Shown here: one piece after another, positions 41,783 to 51,102 of the stretch
Numbering within the stretch: the stretch's first letter is position 1
Layout of the letters: each line of letters begins with the position of its first letter
NCBI RefSeq assembly: GCF_000284595.1
Contig: NC_017671.1
Span: forward strand, 2,513,001-2,577,000
DNA from: Stenotrophomonas maltophilia D457
GTDB taxonomy: Bacteria > Pseudomonadota > Gammaproteobacteria > Xanthomonadales > Xanthomonadaceae
Length of the DNA: 64,000 bases
Direction: 5' to 3'
The notes under the pieces: model-generated
The model's database searches: none
What the model was told of the DNA's origin: nothing
What the model saw: only the letters and a program-made list of their open reading frames with translations
Made by a program: the position numbers and the translations under genes

Positions 41783-42442
41783 CGAAACTCCCCTTTGGAA
41801 TGGCGACCCGATGCATCTGCAACGGGCGATCTCGCGATGCAGGCCCTCCGGCATCATCGCGGGATGCTGCGACGTCCACGCCGCATGCCGTACCCGCTGG
41901 TCGCACCGCTGGTGCCGTGCACGCTGCCCGCTCCCGCAGTGCCGGGAACTGCCATCGCTGCTGGAGGTCGGCAAGGCGGACGTCGTCCAGGCCGGGGGCG
42001 TGCGCCACAGGGCGGCACTGCCTGTGACGCGGCGCTCCCTGTGTTCCGGCCATCGCGTCCCTGGATTATGGGAAACGAGTTTCCAGAAAATAAGCATGAT
42101 AATGACGTGAATATCCGCGCCGGATATTTGTCGCCCGCGTTTCCGTGCGCGGCGCACTGCAAAGCAGGTGAAGGCAAGGCGCCGGGATTCCATCCACGCT
42201 GATGATCAACGCGTCTGAGCGAACCAGGGACGGGCACGTATTGCGCCGCCGTGACGGCTGCACCGCCTGCTCGCCCAGGCCCGCAGGCCACCGCGCCTGC
42301 CTGCCGCGCCGCCTCCCCCGATCAATGACCCATCGACCAGCAGAAGATTGCGCACCACGCACGGGTGGCATTCCTTCCGCTGCACCTGGCCTGTCGGCAT
42401 ACTCGCGCTCCCGACCGCAGCACGATCAAGGAGATCGACCGC
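41783..42442. other. 660-nt noncoding region with two palindromes in an AT-rich core
   Basis: No convincing gene. An unusually AT-rich core carries GGAAAC-GA-GTTTCC (42071-42084) and AATATCCG-CGC-CGGATATT (42110-42128), both perfect palindromes. A good plus-strand -10 (GATAAT, 42098-42103) lies between them. These look like operator sites around a promoter. It could serve the AraC/AAA+ regulator on the minus strand, the CD225 gene about 340 nt to the right, or a small RNA. Confidence 0.5.
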
Positions 42443-42706
42443 ATGGACCGCACCCCGCCACCCGTGCCCCCCAGGAACTACCTGATGTGGGCCATCCTGA
42501 GCATCATCGCCGGCTTCTGGCCGTTCGGCATCGTCGCCACCGTCTACGCCAACCGCAGCACGTCACTGGTCGCCAGCGGCCAGATCGGCGCGGCCACCGA
42601 GGCTTCGCGCAAGGCGCTGCGCTGGATGATCGCCTCCTTCCTCACCCTGCCACTGTGCCTGGCACTGATGATCGGCTATGCCCTGATCGCGCGCGGCATG
42701 GCCTGA
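42443..42706 (+). CDS. CD225/dispanin-family membrane protein
   Basis: An 87-residue protein with the CD225 pattern: PPPVPPRNYLMWAILSIIAG, FWPFGIVATVYANRST, a short polar loop with A-x-ASRKALRW, then LTLPLCLALMIGYALIA. The first intramembrane helix, the V-YA motif and the final TM helix are standard. AAGGAG precedes the ATG at 42443. Bacterial members are of uncertain role, perhaps shaping membranes. It precedes the SPFH gene by 132 nt. Confidence 0.88.
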   Translation: MDRTPPPVPPRNYLMWAILSIIAGFWPFGIVATVYANRSTSLVASGQIGAATEASRKALRWMIASFLTLPLCLALMIGYALIARGMA

Positions 42707-42838
42707 TCGCCTGCCGCCGCCGTCGCGCCATGATGAATGGCAGGCGCGCGCGGCGGTGGCGGCGGCCCATCCCGCTCCTCTATAGTCAGTCCAGCTCGGC
42801 AGGCATGGTGCCTGCCCTCGAATCACAGGGAGTTGGAC

Positions 42839-43978
42839 ATGGGTCTGGTACAGGCGGTGAAGGGTGCGGTGGGTGGTGTGCTGGCCGACCAGTGGAAGGA
42901 CTTCTACACCGTGCCCACGGGCCTGCCCTCGACGGCGGCCCTGTTCGCGGCGGTACCGCGCGGCACCAATGCCGGCCGCGGCTCCAATACCAGCGGCTCG
43001 TCCAACATCATCACCAACGGCTCGAAGATCATCGTGCCGGAGGGCTACGGCCTGCTGCTGTTCCAGGACGGCGCGATCACCGCGTTCGTCGCCGAACCGG
43101 GTGGCTACGAGTGGCGTTCGGACGATCTGAACTCGCAGTCGATCTTCGCCGGCGACGGCCTGGTCAGCACGTTCATCAAGCAGAGCTGGGAGCGCTTCAA
43201 GTTCGGCGGCCAGCCGGGTTCGCAGCAGGCGGCGTATTTCGTGTCGCTGAAGGAACTGCCGGACAACCGCTTCGGTACCCAGTCGGAAATCTACTGGGAC
43301 GACGGCTTCCTCAACACCCAGGTGGGTGCGGTCACGCGTGGCTCGTACACGCTGAAGATCGTCGACCCGATCCTGTTCGTGAAGAACTTCGTGCCGGCCA
43401 GCTACCTGCAGCCGGGTCAGGTGTTCGACTTCACCGACCTGGACAACGCCGCCGCCAGCCAGCTGTTCAATGAAGTGGTCGGTTCGCTGGCCCCGGCCTT
43501 CAGCCTGTACACGAACGACCCGGGCAAGGGCAACCGCATCACCAAGCTGCAGCAGGATTCGCTGGGCTTTGCACAGAGCCTGTCTGCCGCCGTCGAGCAG
43601 GGCTACCAGTGGAAGTCCGACCGCGGCCTGGCCATCGTCAAGACCGCAATCGTCTCGATCGAGTACGACGCCAACACCCGCGAACTGCTGAAGACCGTGC
43701 AGCGCGCCGATGCCCTGTCGGGTTCGCGCGGCAATTCCAACCTGCAGGCCAGCGTCGCCCAGGGCATCCAGTCGGCCGGCGAGAACGGCGGAGCGGCTGG
43801 CCTGGTCGGTGTCGGCATGGCCTCGGGCATGTTCGGTGTCGGCGGCATGCAGCAGCCGGTCGCCCCGGCTGCCGACGACCCGGTGGCCAAGCTGAAGAAG
43901 GCCAAGGAAATGCTGGATCTGGGCCTGATCACCCAGGGCGACTATGACGCCCTGAAGGCCAAGGCACTGGGCCTGTAA
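42839..43978 (+). CDS. SPFH-domain protein with C-terminal SHOCT motif
   Basis: A 379-residue protein of the group often annotated 'virion core protein'. The SPFH/Band-7 core runs from about 40 to 260 (NIITNGSKIIVPEGYGLLLF, VTRGSYTLKIVDPILFVKNF). A glycine/alanine-rich linker follows, then a SHOCT motif at the C-terminus (DPVAKLKKAKEMLDLGLITQ, GDYDALKAKALGL). GGGAG precedes the ATG. The protein likely oligomerises at the membrane. It is the first of three closely spaced genes (gaps 20 nt and -4). Confidence 0.85.
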   Translation: MGLVQAVKGAVGGVLADQWKDFYTVPTGLPSTAALFAAVPRGTNAGRGSNTSGSSNIITNGSKIIVPEGYGLLLFQDGAITAFVAEPGGYEWRSDDLNSQSIFAGDGLVSTFIKQSWERFKFGGQPGSQQAAYFVSLKELPDNRFGTQSEIYWDDGFLNTQVGAVTRGSYTLKIVDPILFVKNFVPASYLQPGQVFDFTDLDNAAASQLFNEVVGSLAPAFSLYTNDPGKGNRITKLQQDSLGFAQSLSAAVEQGYQWKSDRGLAIVKTAIVSIEYDANTRELLKTVQRADALSGSRGNSNLQASVAQGIQSAGENGGAAGLVGVGMASGMFGVGGMQQPVAPAADDPVAKLKKAKEMLDLGLITQGDYDALKAKALGL

Positions 43979-43998
43979 CAGCAGGACGCACAACGAAC

Positions 43999-45351
43999 AT
44001 GTCCGATCCCCGAAACGGCCCGCCGCCGCTGCCCGGATCCGCGCCCGCGATGCCGCCGCCCTTGCCGGCGGCGTCGTTGGATGGGCCCGGTTCGCCGCAG
44101 GACGTCCCTCCCCTGCCCGGCAGCTTCCCGCTGGACACCTCGAAACTGCCACAGGCCATCCGTGATGAAGTGGAAGCGCCCGACCCGGTGGCCATCGATA
44201 CGTCGGCCAGCGAGCTGAAGGACGGCCTCAACCGCTGCCCGAAGTGCGGTGCCACCGACATCCGGCCCAAGGCCGGCACCGACATCCTGGTCTGCCTGTA
44301 CTGCCGTCACGAATGGCATGGCGCACGCGTCGAGGAAGAGTTCGGCCTGGGCGAGGCCATCGACCAGCTGCGCGGTACGGTCATTGCCTCTGGCGCACGT
44401 GACATCGACGCCGACACCTCGGCACTGATGACGTTCAAATGCACCGGGTGCGGCGCTGAAGTCACGGTCAATACCGAGAGTACGATGACGGCGCGCTGCC
44501 ACTGGTGCCGCCATGTGTTCGGCGTCAACGAGCAGATCGCCAATGGCGCGGTGCCCGATGCAGTGCTGCCCTTCCATATCAGGAAGGACGATGCGGTCGC
44601 GCGCATCCGCCAGTTCGTCGACAAGCGCCGCATGTTCGCGCTGAAGGCATTCAAGGACCAGTTCACCCCGGAAAACGTGGTGGGCGTGTTCCTGCCCTAC
44701 ATGATCGTCGACAGCAATGTCAGCGCGGCCGTGGCCGGCAAGGGTGAGATCCAGACCCGGCAGTACACCGTGGGCAGCGAGAAGAACAGGCGCACCCTGT
44801 ACGACGCCGATGTCTACCAGGTCGAGCGCCAGGTCGACTTCACGGTCGATGACCTGCCACTGGAATCCTCGGCCGAGCGCGGGAATCTCGATACCCGCGC
44901 CAACACCAACAACATCATCAACACCATCCTGCCGTTCGATACCAAGAACGCGGTGAAATGGAACGCCTCGTACCTGGCCGGCTTCACCTCCGAAAAGCGC
45001 AACCTGGATGTGGAAAAGCTGCGGCCGCGGCTGGAAGACCAGCTGCTGTCGATCGCCCGCGCACAGGTGGAAGGTTCGGTGAAGCGCTACAACCGTGGCG
45101 TGCGCTGGGAACAGGAGCAGCTGGAGGTGCATGGCACCCGCTGGGTGTCGATGTACCTGCCGGTGTGGTTGTACTCCTACCACCAGCCCGGCAAGAACGG
45201 CGGCATGCTGCACTACATCGCGGTGAACGGCCGTACCGGCGAAACCATGGGCAGCGTGCCCGTGCAGCAATGGAAGATGCTGCTGGCGGCACTGGCCACC
45301 GGCACCGTCATTGAAGCCCTCGCAATTGCCTTCCTGGTGGCATCGACATGA
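43999..45351 (+). CDS. Zinc-ribbon protein with C-terminal TM segment (SPFH partner)
   Basis: A 450-residue protein. The N-terminus is proline-rich, then comes a TFIIB-type ribbon (CPKCGATDI and CLYCRHEWHG), then a second ribbon (CTGCGAEVTV and CHWCRHVFG), a large beta-rich domain and a single TM helix (MLLAALATGTVIEALAIAFL). This architecture is regularly found beside SPFH/SHOCT genes, where the pair may sense or guard the membrane. The role is unknown. The stop overlaps the next ATG. Confidence 0.82.
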   Translation: MSDPRNGPPPLPGSAPAMPPPLPAASLDGPGSPQDVPPLPGSFPLDTSKLPQAIRDEVEAPDPVAIDTSASELKDGLNRCPKCGATDIRPKAGTDILVCLYCRHEWHGARVEEEFGLGEAIDQLRGTVIASGARDIDADTSALMTFKCTGCGAEVTVNTESTMTARCHWCRHVFGVNEQIANGAVPDAVLPFHIRKDDAVARIRQFVDKRRMFALKAFKDQFTPENVVGVFLPYMIVDSNVSAAVAGKGEIQTRQYTVGSEKNRRTLYDADVYQVERQVDFTVDDLPLESSAERGNLDTRANTNNIINTILPFDTKNAVKWNASYLAGFTSEKRNLDVEKLRPRLEDQLLSIARAQVEGSVKRYNRGVRWEQEQLEVHGTRWVSMYLPVWLYSYHQPGKNGGMLHYIAVNGRTGETMGSVPVQQWKMLLAALATGTVIEALAIAFLVAST

Positions 45352-45605
45352 GCGACGACAGTGGCCTCTGGCTGTTGGCGGCAGGTCCGGCCGGCGCAAC
45401 CGCGCTGTACTGGGCGCTGTACCGCTATTACCGCAACACCGACAAATCGCACTCCTTCGAGCACGAGACCGCCATCGAGGCCAAGCCGGTCACCGGCTCG
45501 GACCAGCAGGTAGGCCGGGTTACCGGCACCGAGGAAAAGCGTATCCGCGGTGACAATGTGTATGAGTACCGGAAACGGGTGGTGCGGGTAAAGCCCGACC
45601 CGTAG
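45348..45605 (+). CDS. Small single-TM protein of the SPFH operon
   Basis: An 85-residue protein with one hydrophobic segment (LWLLAAGPAGATALYWALYR) and a charged soluble tail (RVTGTEEKRIRGDNVYEYRK). It is coupled to the zinc-ribbon gene by ATGA overlap, so it is probably a membrane partner in the same assembly. A SMAG pair follows 24 nt after it. Confidence 0.75.
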   Translation: MSDDSGLWLLAAGPAGATALYWALYRYYRNTDKSHSFEHETAIEAKPVTGSDQQVGRVTGTEEKRIRGDNVYEYRKRVVRVKPDP

Positions 45606-45628
45606 CGCCAGGCCCTGCCTGGCTGCGG

Positions 45629-45702
45629 GTAGTGCCGGCCGCTGGCCGGCATTCCTTCGGTTCCCGGGCGCCAAGAGGGAGCCGGCCAGCGGCCGGCACT
45701 AC
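45629..45702. repeat. SMAG (GTAG) REP pair, facing orientation
   Basis: GTAG followed by TGCCGGCC-GCT-GGCCGGCA (45629-45651), and the inverted copy GCCGGCC-AGC-GGCCGGC then CACTAC (45681-45702). Two hairpins head to tail, GTAG ends outward. This is the typical SMAG dimer of S. maltophilia. It could end transcription of the SPFH trio or stabilise its 3' end. Confidence 0.88.
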
Positions 45703-45794
45703 CCTTCGCTGGGCTGCCCCAGCGCACACCCTCACACCGCCTCCCGCCCCACCGGTTCGATACTCGCGCGGTCCGCCCTTCCGAGGATGCTGCA

Positions 45795-46379
45795 ATGGCT
45801 GCCGTGCTCGCCCGTACCTGCCTGTCCGCGTTGTGCTGCCTGGCCCTGCCCGCCCTGGCCCAGGACGCCTCGTTCGGCTTCGGCGAACAGACCACCCACA
45901 CCGACCAGACCACGCAATCCAGCAGCACCCGGACCCAGAGCAGTAGCGCGGTGACCACCCAGACCACCACCAGCGGCAGCTCGCAGTCCGGGTCACGCAG
46001 CGAAAGCAAAGAGATCGACGTGGGCTTCGGTTTCCACGACGACAACGACGACTGGGGCCGCGACCGCCACCGTGGCGGCCGCGATGTGCGCGACAGCGAT
46101 CTGTTCGGCAGCTGGACGCTGGGCCAGGAGAACGGCAACACCTGCTCCATCGAGCTGAAGAACATCGAGTGGTTCGGCGGCTACAGTGCCTACGTGCCCG
46201 CCGGTTGCCCGGATGGCTTCTTCTCGGCCAACCGTTGGGTACTGTCGGGCAACCAGCTGCTGCTCACCGACACCAGCAACACCGTGTTCGGGCGCTTCCG
46301 CGCGTCAGGCGGTGGGCGCTGGACGGGCTACCGTGAATCGGATGGGGCGCGTTTGTACCTCAATCCCAAGGGGCACTGA
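45795..46379 (+). CDS. AprI/Inh-type periplasmic metalloprotease inhibitor
   Basis: A 194-residue protein with a signal (LSALCCLALPALAQD), then a low-complexity Ser/Thr/Gln stretch (SSSTRTQSSSAVTTQTTTSG). The C-terminal domain (about 103-194) reads LFGSWTLGQENGNTCSIELK, PAGCPDGFFSANRWVLSGNQ and GRWTGYRESDGARLYLN, as in AprI/Inh inhibitors of serralysin-type proteases. The two cysteines (NTC and AGC) form the expected disulfide. The long Ser/Thr linker is unusual. Such inhibitors protect the periplasm during export of alkaline proteases; none is encoded in this window. Confidence 0.78.
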   Translation: MAAVLARTCLSALCCLALPALAQDASFGFGEQTTHTDQTTQSSSTRTQSSSAVTTQTTTSGSSQSGSRSESKEIDVGFGFHDDNDDWGRDRHRGGRDVRDSDLFGSWTLGQENGNTCSIELKNIEWFGGYSAYVPAGCPDGFFSANRWVLSGNQLLLTDTSNTVFGRFRASGGGRWTGYRESDGARLYLNPKGH

Positions 46380-46448
46380 TCGCGCCGTGCACGCAATGGG
46401 CACGCGCTGATCGGGAAGATCAGGCGTCCGCCCCGCCCCGCCGCCGAA

Positions 46449-47408
46449 ATGTCCGCTCCCACCGGTTCCCGTCTGGTCATCTATGCCGCCCTCGCGGGCA
46501 ACCTGGCCATTGCCATCGCAAAGTTCATCGCTGCCGGCATCTCCGGCAGCTCGGCCATGCTCAGCGAGGGCGTGCATTCGCTGGTCGACACATTGAATGA
46601 ACTCCTGCTGCTGTACGGGCTGCGCCGTGCCGGCAAGGCGCCAGACCCGGTACATCCATTCGGCTATGGCCGCGAGCTGTACTTCTGGAGCTTCATCGTC
46701 GCCCTGCTGGTGTTCGCCGCTGGCGCCGGCGTCTCGGCGTACGAGGGCATCCAGCACATCCGCCGGCCGGAGCCGGCCACCAACCACGCGTTGAGCTACA
46801 GCGTGCTGGGCATTTCCATCCTGTTCGAGGGGGCCTCCTGGTGGGTGGCGCTGCGCGAGTTCCGGCGTACCAAAGGCAGACTGGGCTACTTCGAAGCCTT
46901 CCGCCGCAGCAAGGATCCTTCCACCTTCACCGTACTGCTGGAAGACAGCGCTGCGTTGCTCGGGCTGGGCTTCGCGTTGATCGGCCTGGTGGCCGCGCAG
47001 GTGCTGGATATGCCGGTGCTTGATGGTGTGGCGTCGCTGTGCATCGCCGGCGTACTGGCCGCAACCGCCTTCCTCCTGGCCCGTGAAACCAAGGGCCTGC
47101 TGGTTGGAGAGCCTGCCCACCCTGCGGTGGCCGAGCGGATCATGGCGGTGGCCGAAACCGATCCGGACCTGCGTCGCGCGAACGGCGTGACCACCATGCA
47201 GATGGGACCGGAACAGGTCGTGGCCATGCTCAGCGCCGAGTTCGAGGACGATCGGCACACCCCACAGATTGAAGCCTGCATCACCCGCATCGAAACGGCG
47301 GTAAAGCGCGAGTATCCGGAGCTGGTGGCACTGTTCATCAAGCCGCAGACGCCCGAGGTCTACGCCGCCCGGCGCGCCACGCTGGCGGCACCGTCCGCGC
47401 CGGAATGA
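46449..47408 (+). CDS. Cation diffusion facilitator (CDF) metal exporter
   Basis: A 319-residue CDF protein with six membrane spans. Span 2 has the metal site H43-x3-D47 (SEGVHSLVDTLNE). In span 5 the usual HxxxD is replaced by an EDSAALLG arrangement (VLLEDSAALLGLGFALIGLV), as in the SLC30A9-like subgroup. The C-terminal cytoplasmic domain is the ferredoxin-like CDF fold (VTTMQMGPEQVVAMLSAEFE). Probable export of Zn, Fe or another divalent metal by proton antiport; the altered site leaves the ion uncertain. Confidence 0.87.
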   Translation: MSAPTGSRLVIYAALAGNLAIAIAKFIAAGISGSSAMLSEGVHSLVDTLNELLLLYGLRRAGKAPDPVHPFGYGRELYFWSFIVALLVFAAGAGVSAYEGIQHIRRPEPATNHALSYSVLGISILFEGASWWVALREFRRTKGRLGYFEAFRRSKDPSTFTVLLEDSAALLGLGFALIGLVAAQVLDMPVLDGVASLCIAGVLAATAFLLARETKGLLVGEPAHPAVAERIMAVAETDPDLRRANGVTTMQMGPEQVVAMLSAEFEDDRHTPQIEACITRIETAVKREYPELVALFIKPQTPEVYAARRATLAAPSAPE

Positions 47409-47438
47409 CGCTGCGTCTGCGCCCGTTTCACCAGTCCA

Positions 47439-48116
47439 ATGCCACAGTGCCACCAACATCTGCCCGAGCCTGCCTCTACCGTGCCGGATTGGTTGCCCGC
47501 CTCTCTTCAGATCCTCCCGCGCAGCTTCTACCGGCGCCCGCCCGTCGAGGTTGCGCCCGAGCTGCTCAACAAACTTCTGGTCCATGACGATGGCCGAACG
47601 GGTCGCATCGTTGAAGTCGAAGCGTACGCGGGCAGCGTCGATCCGGCGGCGCACTCCTATCGCGGGCAGACGCCGCGCACGGCCAGCATGTTCGGTGAGG
47701 CCGGCCACCTGTATGTCTACTTCACCTACGGCATGCACTGGGGCAGCAACGTGGTCTGCGGAGAGGTCGGTGAAGGCGTGGCGGTGCTGCTGCGGGCCGT
47801 CGAGCCGCTGGCGGGCCTTGAGCGCATGCACGAGCTGCGCCCCGCCGCGCGCCGGGATAACGATCTGGCCAGCGGCCCCGGCAAGCTCTCGCAGGCATTC
47901 GGGCTGGACCGCAGTTTCGACGGCGCCGACCTGGTGACTGGCAGCCATGGCATCGTGATCGCAAGCGATGGGACCCCGCCTCCGTCCGACCCGGTAATTG
48001 GTCCACGCATCGGCATCACCCGCGCGGTCGATTTCCCTTGGCGCTGGCACATCCGTGACAATCGTCACGTATCGATTCAGCCACGGCGTACTCCCGCCCC
48101 TGCGAGGAAACGATGA
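47439..48116 (+). CDS. DNA-3-methyladenine glycosylase (AAG/MPG family)
   Basis: A 225-residue protein that matches the AAG family: [39 protein letters not shown] with the catalytic Glu61, [20 protein letters not shown] and [13 protein letters not shown]. The enzyme removes alkylated and deaminated purines, starting base-excision repair. Signature residues are intact. The first 20 residues look nonconserved, so a later start is possible. It is coupled to the following small gene (ATGA). Confidence 0.9.
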   Translation: MPQCHQHLPEPASTVPDWLPASLQILPRSFYRRPPVEVAPELLNKLLVHDDGRTGRIVEVEAYAGSVDPAAHSYRGQTPRTASMFGEAGHLYVYFTYGMHWGSNVVCGEVGEGVAVLLRAVEPLAGLERMHELRPAARRDNDLASGPGKLSQAFGLDRSFDGADLVTGSHGIVIASDGTPPPSDPVIGPRIGITRAVDFPWRWHIRDNRHVSIQPRRTPAPARKR

Positions 48117-48310
48117 TGACCCCGCTCGACAAACCACTGCGACGCGAACTGGACATCGATGGCCGGCCCCATACCCTCACCGTGGACCCTGAAGGCCTCA
48201 AGCTGGTCGAAAAGGGGCGACGCAAGGGCATCACGCTACGCTGGCAGGACCTGGTATCCGGCGATGCCGCACTGGCCACCGCCCTGCAGGCATCGCTCCA
48301 GCAACACTGA
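48113..48310 (+). CDS. Small conserved-looking protein after the glycosylase
   Basis: A 65-residue protein: [20 protein letters not shown], then [20 protein letters not shown]. This is a compact beta-rich fold with no signal peptide. The ATG overlaps the glycosylase stop and is followed by a second ATG. No known family. The basic patch (EKGRRKG) could contact nucleic acid; speculation. Confidence 0.68.
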   Translation: MMTPLDKPLRRELDIDGRPHTLTVDPEGLKLVEKGRRKGITLRWQDLVSGDAALATALQASLQQH

Positions 48311-48345
48311 GCGGGCGCGGCACCTCACATCGGCATCACTCCGCC

Positions 48346-50148
48346 ATGTCGATACATAACGCCGTGCGCACTAGCGTAGCGCCAGCCAGCCGCCGCAACC
48401 GCCCTCGCCACCCAGCCCTGAAAAGCGCCATGGACGAAGCCGAACGTCTGCTCGAAATCGAACGACTGCACCTGCTGGATACGCCCCCTGAGCCGGTGTT
48501 CGATGCCATCGTCGCCGCCGCCCGCGCCGCGACCGGCATGACCATGGGGCTGATCACCGTGGTGGCCGAAGACCGGCAGTGGTTCAAGGCCAATATCGGG
48601 CTGGAGGGCGTCACCGGAACGGCCCGCGAGATCTCCTTCTGCACGCATGCGATCCGCCACGACGAGCTGTTCGAGATACCCGACGCGCGCCAGGACCCTC
48701 GCTTCTCGACCAATCCCCTGGTGACCGCCGGGCCGCGCATCCGGCATTACGCCGGCATCCCGCTGGGCTCGGCCCATGGTGCACGCATTGGCACGCTGTG
48801 CCTGCTCGACCCGATGCCCGGCGTGCTGTCCCCCTCCCAGCGCGAACTGATGGTGCATCTGGCGCGGGTCACCACCCAGGTGCTGGAACAGCGCAGTACC
48901 CTGATGGCGCAGGTCGGCCAGGCGAAAGCGCTGCATCGCGAGCTGAAACGCAGCGAAGACTTCCTGGAGCGGACCAACCGCGCCGCCCGGGTGGGCGGCT
49001 GGGAGATGGACCTGGTCACCAACGAAGTGCGCTGGACCCGCGAGACCAAGCAGCTGCACGGCGTGCGCAGCAACTTTGAACCGACGCTCGACACCGCGCT
49101 GTCGTTCTACCGCGAAGACAGCCGCAACATCATCCGCGCGGCCGTGCAGCGTTGCATCGACGAAGGCACGTCCTGGGAGGTGCAGCTGCCAATGACCACC
49201 GCCGACGGGCGCGCGATATGGACCCGGGTGGTCGGCAGCCGGCAACAGGTCGACGGCCATCCGCGCCTGGTCGGGGCGATCCAGGACATCACGGACGAGC
49301 GAGCCGCGCTCGACGCGCTGGAAGCGAGCGAGACCCGCTACCGGCGGCTGTTCCACTACAGCCTGGGCCTGATCTGCACCCACACGCTGGACGGGACATT
49401 GACCTCGGTGAATCCCGCGGCGGTGCAGTCGCTGGGCTTCGAGGAAAGCCAGATGGTCGGGCGCAGCCTGTGCGACCTGATGCCACCGGAAAAACGCGAG
49501 GGCTTCAAGGCCTACCTCGCTCGGATCCAGGCAAACCACACCGACGCTGGCGTGATCGAGCTGATTGCCGCCGACGGTACGCGCCACTACTGGGCGTACC
49601 ACAACGTGCTCGACAGCGAGGCCAGCCCGCCCTACGTGCTGGGGCATGCACAGGACGTCACCGCGCTGAGGATGCAGGAGCAGCAGCTGCGCGAAATGTC
49701 CTTCAAGGATCCCCTCACGCAGTGCTACAACCGGCGTTATCTGCACCGGCTGGATGAACTGATTGATGAGCGCTGGGCCTGCGTGATGTTCGATCTGGAC
49801 CACTTCAAGCACATCAACGACACCCAGGGCCACCGCCGCGGCGATGCCGTCCTGGTCGAGTTCGCCACCTTCCTGCGCTCGCCGCTGGGCAAGGAGGAGA
49901 CGGTGGTGCGGCTGGGCGGCGACGAATTCATGGTGGTACTGGTCGCGCCCGCGGATGGCCGGTTGAGCGAACTGGAGCACTGGTACCAGGACCACGCTGC
50001 GCTGTCGCCCAGCGCTTTCTCGATGGGTGCAGCCATCAACACGGCCGGTGAGCCCGTGGCCGACACCATCCAGAAGGCGGACAGCCGCCTCTATCGGACC
50101 CGCGCGCGCGTGCGCCGCGAGCGGCGCGAAGGCCCTGCCGCGCGTTGA
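48346..50148 (+). CDS. GAF-PAS-PAS-GGDEF diguanylate cyclase
   Basis: A 600-residue sensor enzyme that makes cyclic di-GMP from GTP. A GAF domain (about 30-180; LHLLDTPPEPVFDAIVAAAR) is followed by two PAS domains (about 200-320 and 325-440) and a GGDEF domain (about 450-595) with an intact G524-G-D-E-F528 in VVRLGGDEFMVV. The I-site RxxD that gives product inhibition is not present (GKEE at that place). No EAL domain. GAF similarity begins near Met29, so the ATG at 48430 may be the true start. It has no membrane segment. It stops one base before the convergent exonuclease gene. Confidence 0.9.
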   Translation: MSIHNAVRTSVAPASRRNRPRHPALKSAMDEAERLLEIERLHLLDTPPEPVFDAIVAAARAATGMTMGLITVVAEDRQWFKANIGLEGVTGTAREISFCTHAIRHDELFEIPDARQDPRFSTNPLVTAGPRIRHYAGIPLGSAHGARIGTLCLLDPMPGVLSPSQRELMVHLARVTTQVLEQRSTLMAQVGQAKALHRELKRSEDFLERTNRAARVGGWEMDLVTNEVRWTRETKQLHGVRSNFEPTLDTALSFYREDSRNIIRAAVQRCIDEGTSWEVQLPMTTADGRAIWTRVVGSRQQVDGHPRLVGAIQDITDERAALDALEASETRYRRLFHYSLGLICTHTLDGTLTSVNPAAVQSLGFEESQMVGRSLCDLMPPEKREGFKAYLARIQANHTDAGVIELIAADGTRHYWAYHNVLDSEASPPYVLGHAQDVTALRMQEQQLREMSFKDPLTQCYNRRYLHRLDELIDERWACVMFDLDHFKHINDTQGHRRGDAVLVEFATFLRSPLGKEETVVRLGGDEFMVVLVAPADGRLSELEHWYQDHAALSPSAFSMGAAINTAGEPVADTIQKADSRLYRTRARVRRERREGPAAR

Positions 50149-50943
50149 TCACGCCGCCCGCACCGTCACCCACGTCGGCGCGTGGTCGCTGGCCTTCTCC
50201 TGCAGACGCACCCAACGGTCGACGCCAGCGTCCTTCAGTCGCTCCGCCAGTACGGGATTCAGCAACAGATGATCGATGCGCAGCCCACGGTCGCGCTCGG
50301 CATGTTGGCGGAAATAGTCCCAGAAGGTGTAGATCGTGGCGTCGCCGTGCACCTTCCGCAGCGCATCGGTCCAGCCCTGCGCGAGCAGCCGCTCGAAGGC
50401 ATCGCGAACCTCGGGCTGGAACAGCGCATCGCGGCGCCAGGCCTTGGGGTCGTAGACGTCGGCTTCGGTGGGAATCACGTTGAAATCACCCAGCAGCAGC
50501 GCCGGGTGCGGCAGTTCGACCAGGCTGCGCGCATGCCGGATCAGGCGCTCCATCCAGCGCAGCTTGTAGTCGAACCTGGGCCCGGGCTGCGGGTTGCCGT
50601 TGGGCAGGTAGAGGGCACCCACGATGACCCCGTGCACCGCCGCCTCCAGGTAGCGGCTCTGCGTGTCGCTGGGCTCGCCGGGCAATCGGCGGCGGCTCTC
50701 GACCGGCGTGGTCCCCCGAGCCAGCAGCGCCACGCCGTTCCAGCGCGCCTCACCTTGCCAGAGCGCACCGTACCCAGCCTCCTCCAATGACGCAGCCGGA
50801 AACGCGGCGTCGGTCGCCTTCAGTTCCTGCAGGGCAACCACGTCCGGCGATTCCCTGTGCAGCCAGTCCAGCAGCTGTGGCAGGCGCGTGCCGATGCCGT
50901 TGACGTTGAACGTGGCAATACGAAGCGTCTTGCGTCGGGCCAT
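50149..50943 (-). CDS. xth: Exodeoxyribonuclease III / AP endonuclease
   Basis: A 264-residue member of the exonuclease-endonuclease-phosphatase family: LRIATFNVNGIGTRLPQLLD, VVALQELKATD with the catalytic glutamate, LLLGDFNVIPTEADVYDPKA, YTFWDYFRQHAERDRGLRID and the final SDHAPTWVTV histidine. ExoIII cuts at abasic sites and acts with glycosylases such as the AAG encoded nearby. GAGGAGG supports the ATG at 50943; a longer frame starts 11 codons earlier. Confidence 0.92.
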   Translation of the reverse strand: MARRKTLRIATFNVNGIGTRLPQLLDWLHRESPDVVALQELKATDAAFPAASLEEAGYGALWQGEARWNGVALLARGTTPVESRRRLPGEPSDTQSRYLEAAVHGVIVGALYLPNGNPQPGPRFDYKLRWMERLIRHARSLVELPHPALLLGDFNVIPTEADVYDPKAWRRDALFQPEVRDAFERLLAQGWTDALRKVHGDATIYTFWDYFRQHAERDRGLRIDHLLLNPVLAERLKDAGVDRWVRLQEKASDHAPTWVTVRAA

Positions 50944-51102
50944 GCAGGAAGCCTCCTCGGTGCCGGGAATGAGCATTCACTCTGCGCGCCCGGGCATGCA
51001 CGGGCCGTGGATGCCACGTCATGATGCGGTGCCATTCGTTTCACGAACCGCTGCCACGCGCGACAGCAGGCTGGTCACCCGTGAACAGTGCCGGAGAAGC
51101 CC

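Noticed and set aside
41783..42193. 137-residue N-terminal extension of the AAA+/AraC regulator
   Set aside because: The sequence is Arg/Ser/Cys-rich with no family pattern and crosses an AT-rich region with palindromes. A strong ribosome site marks the ATG at 41782.
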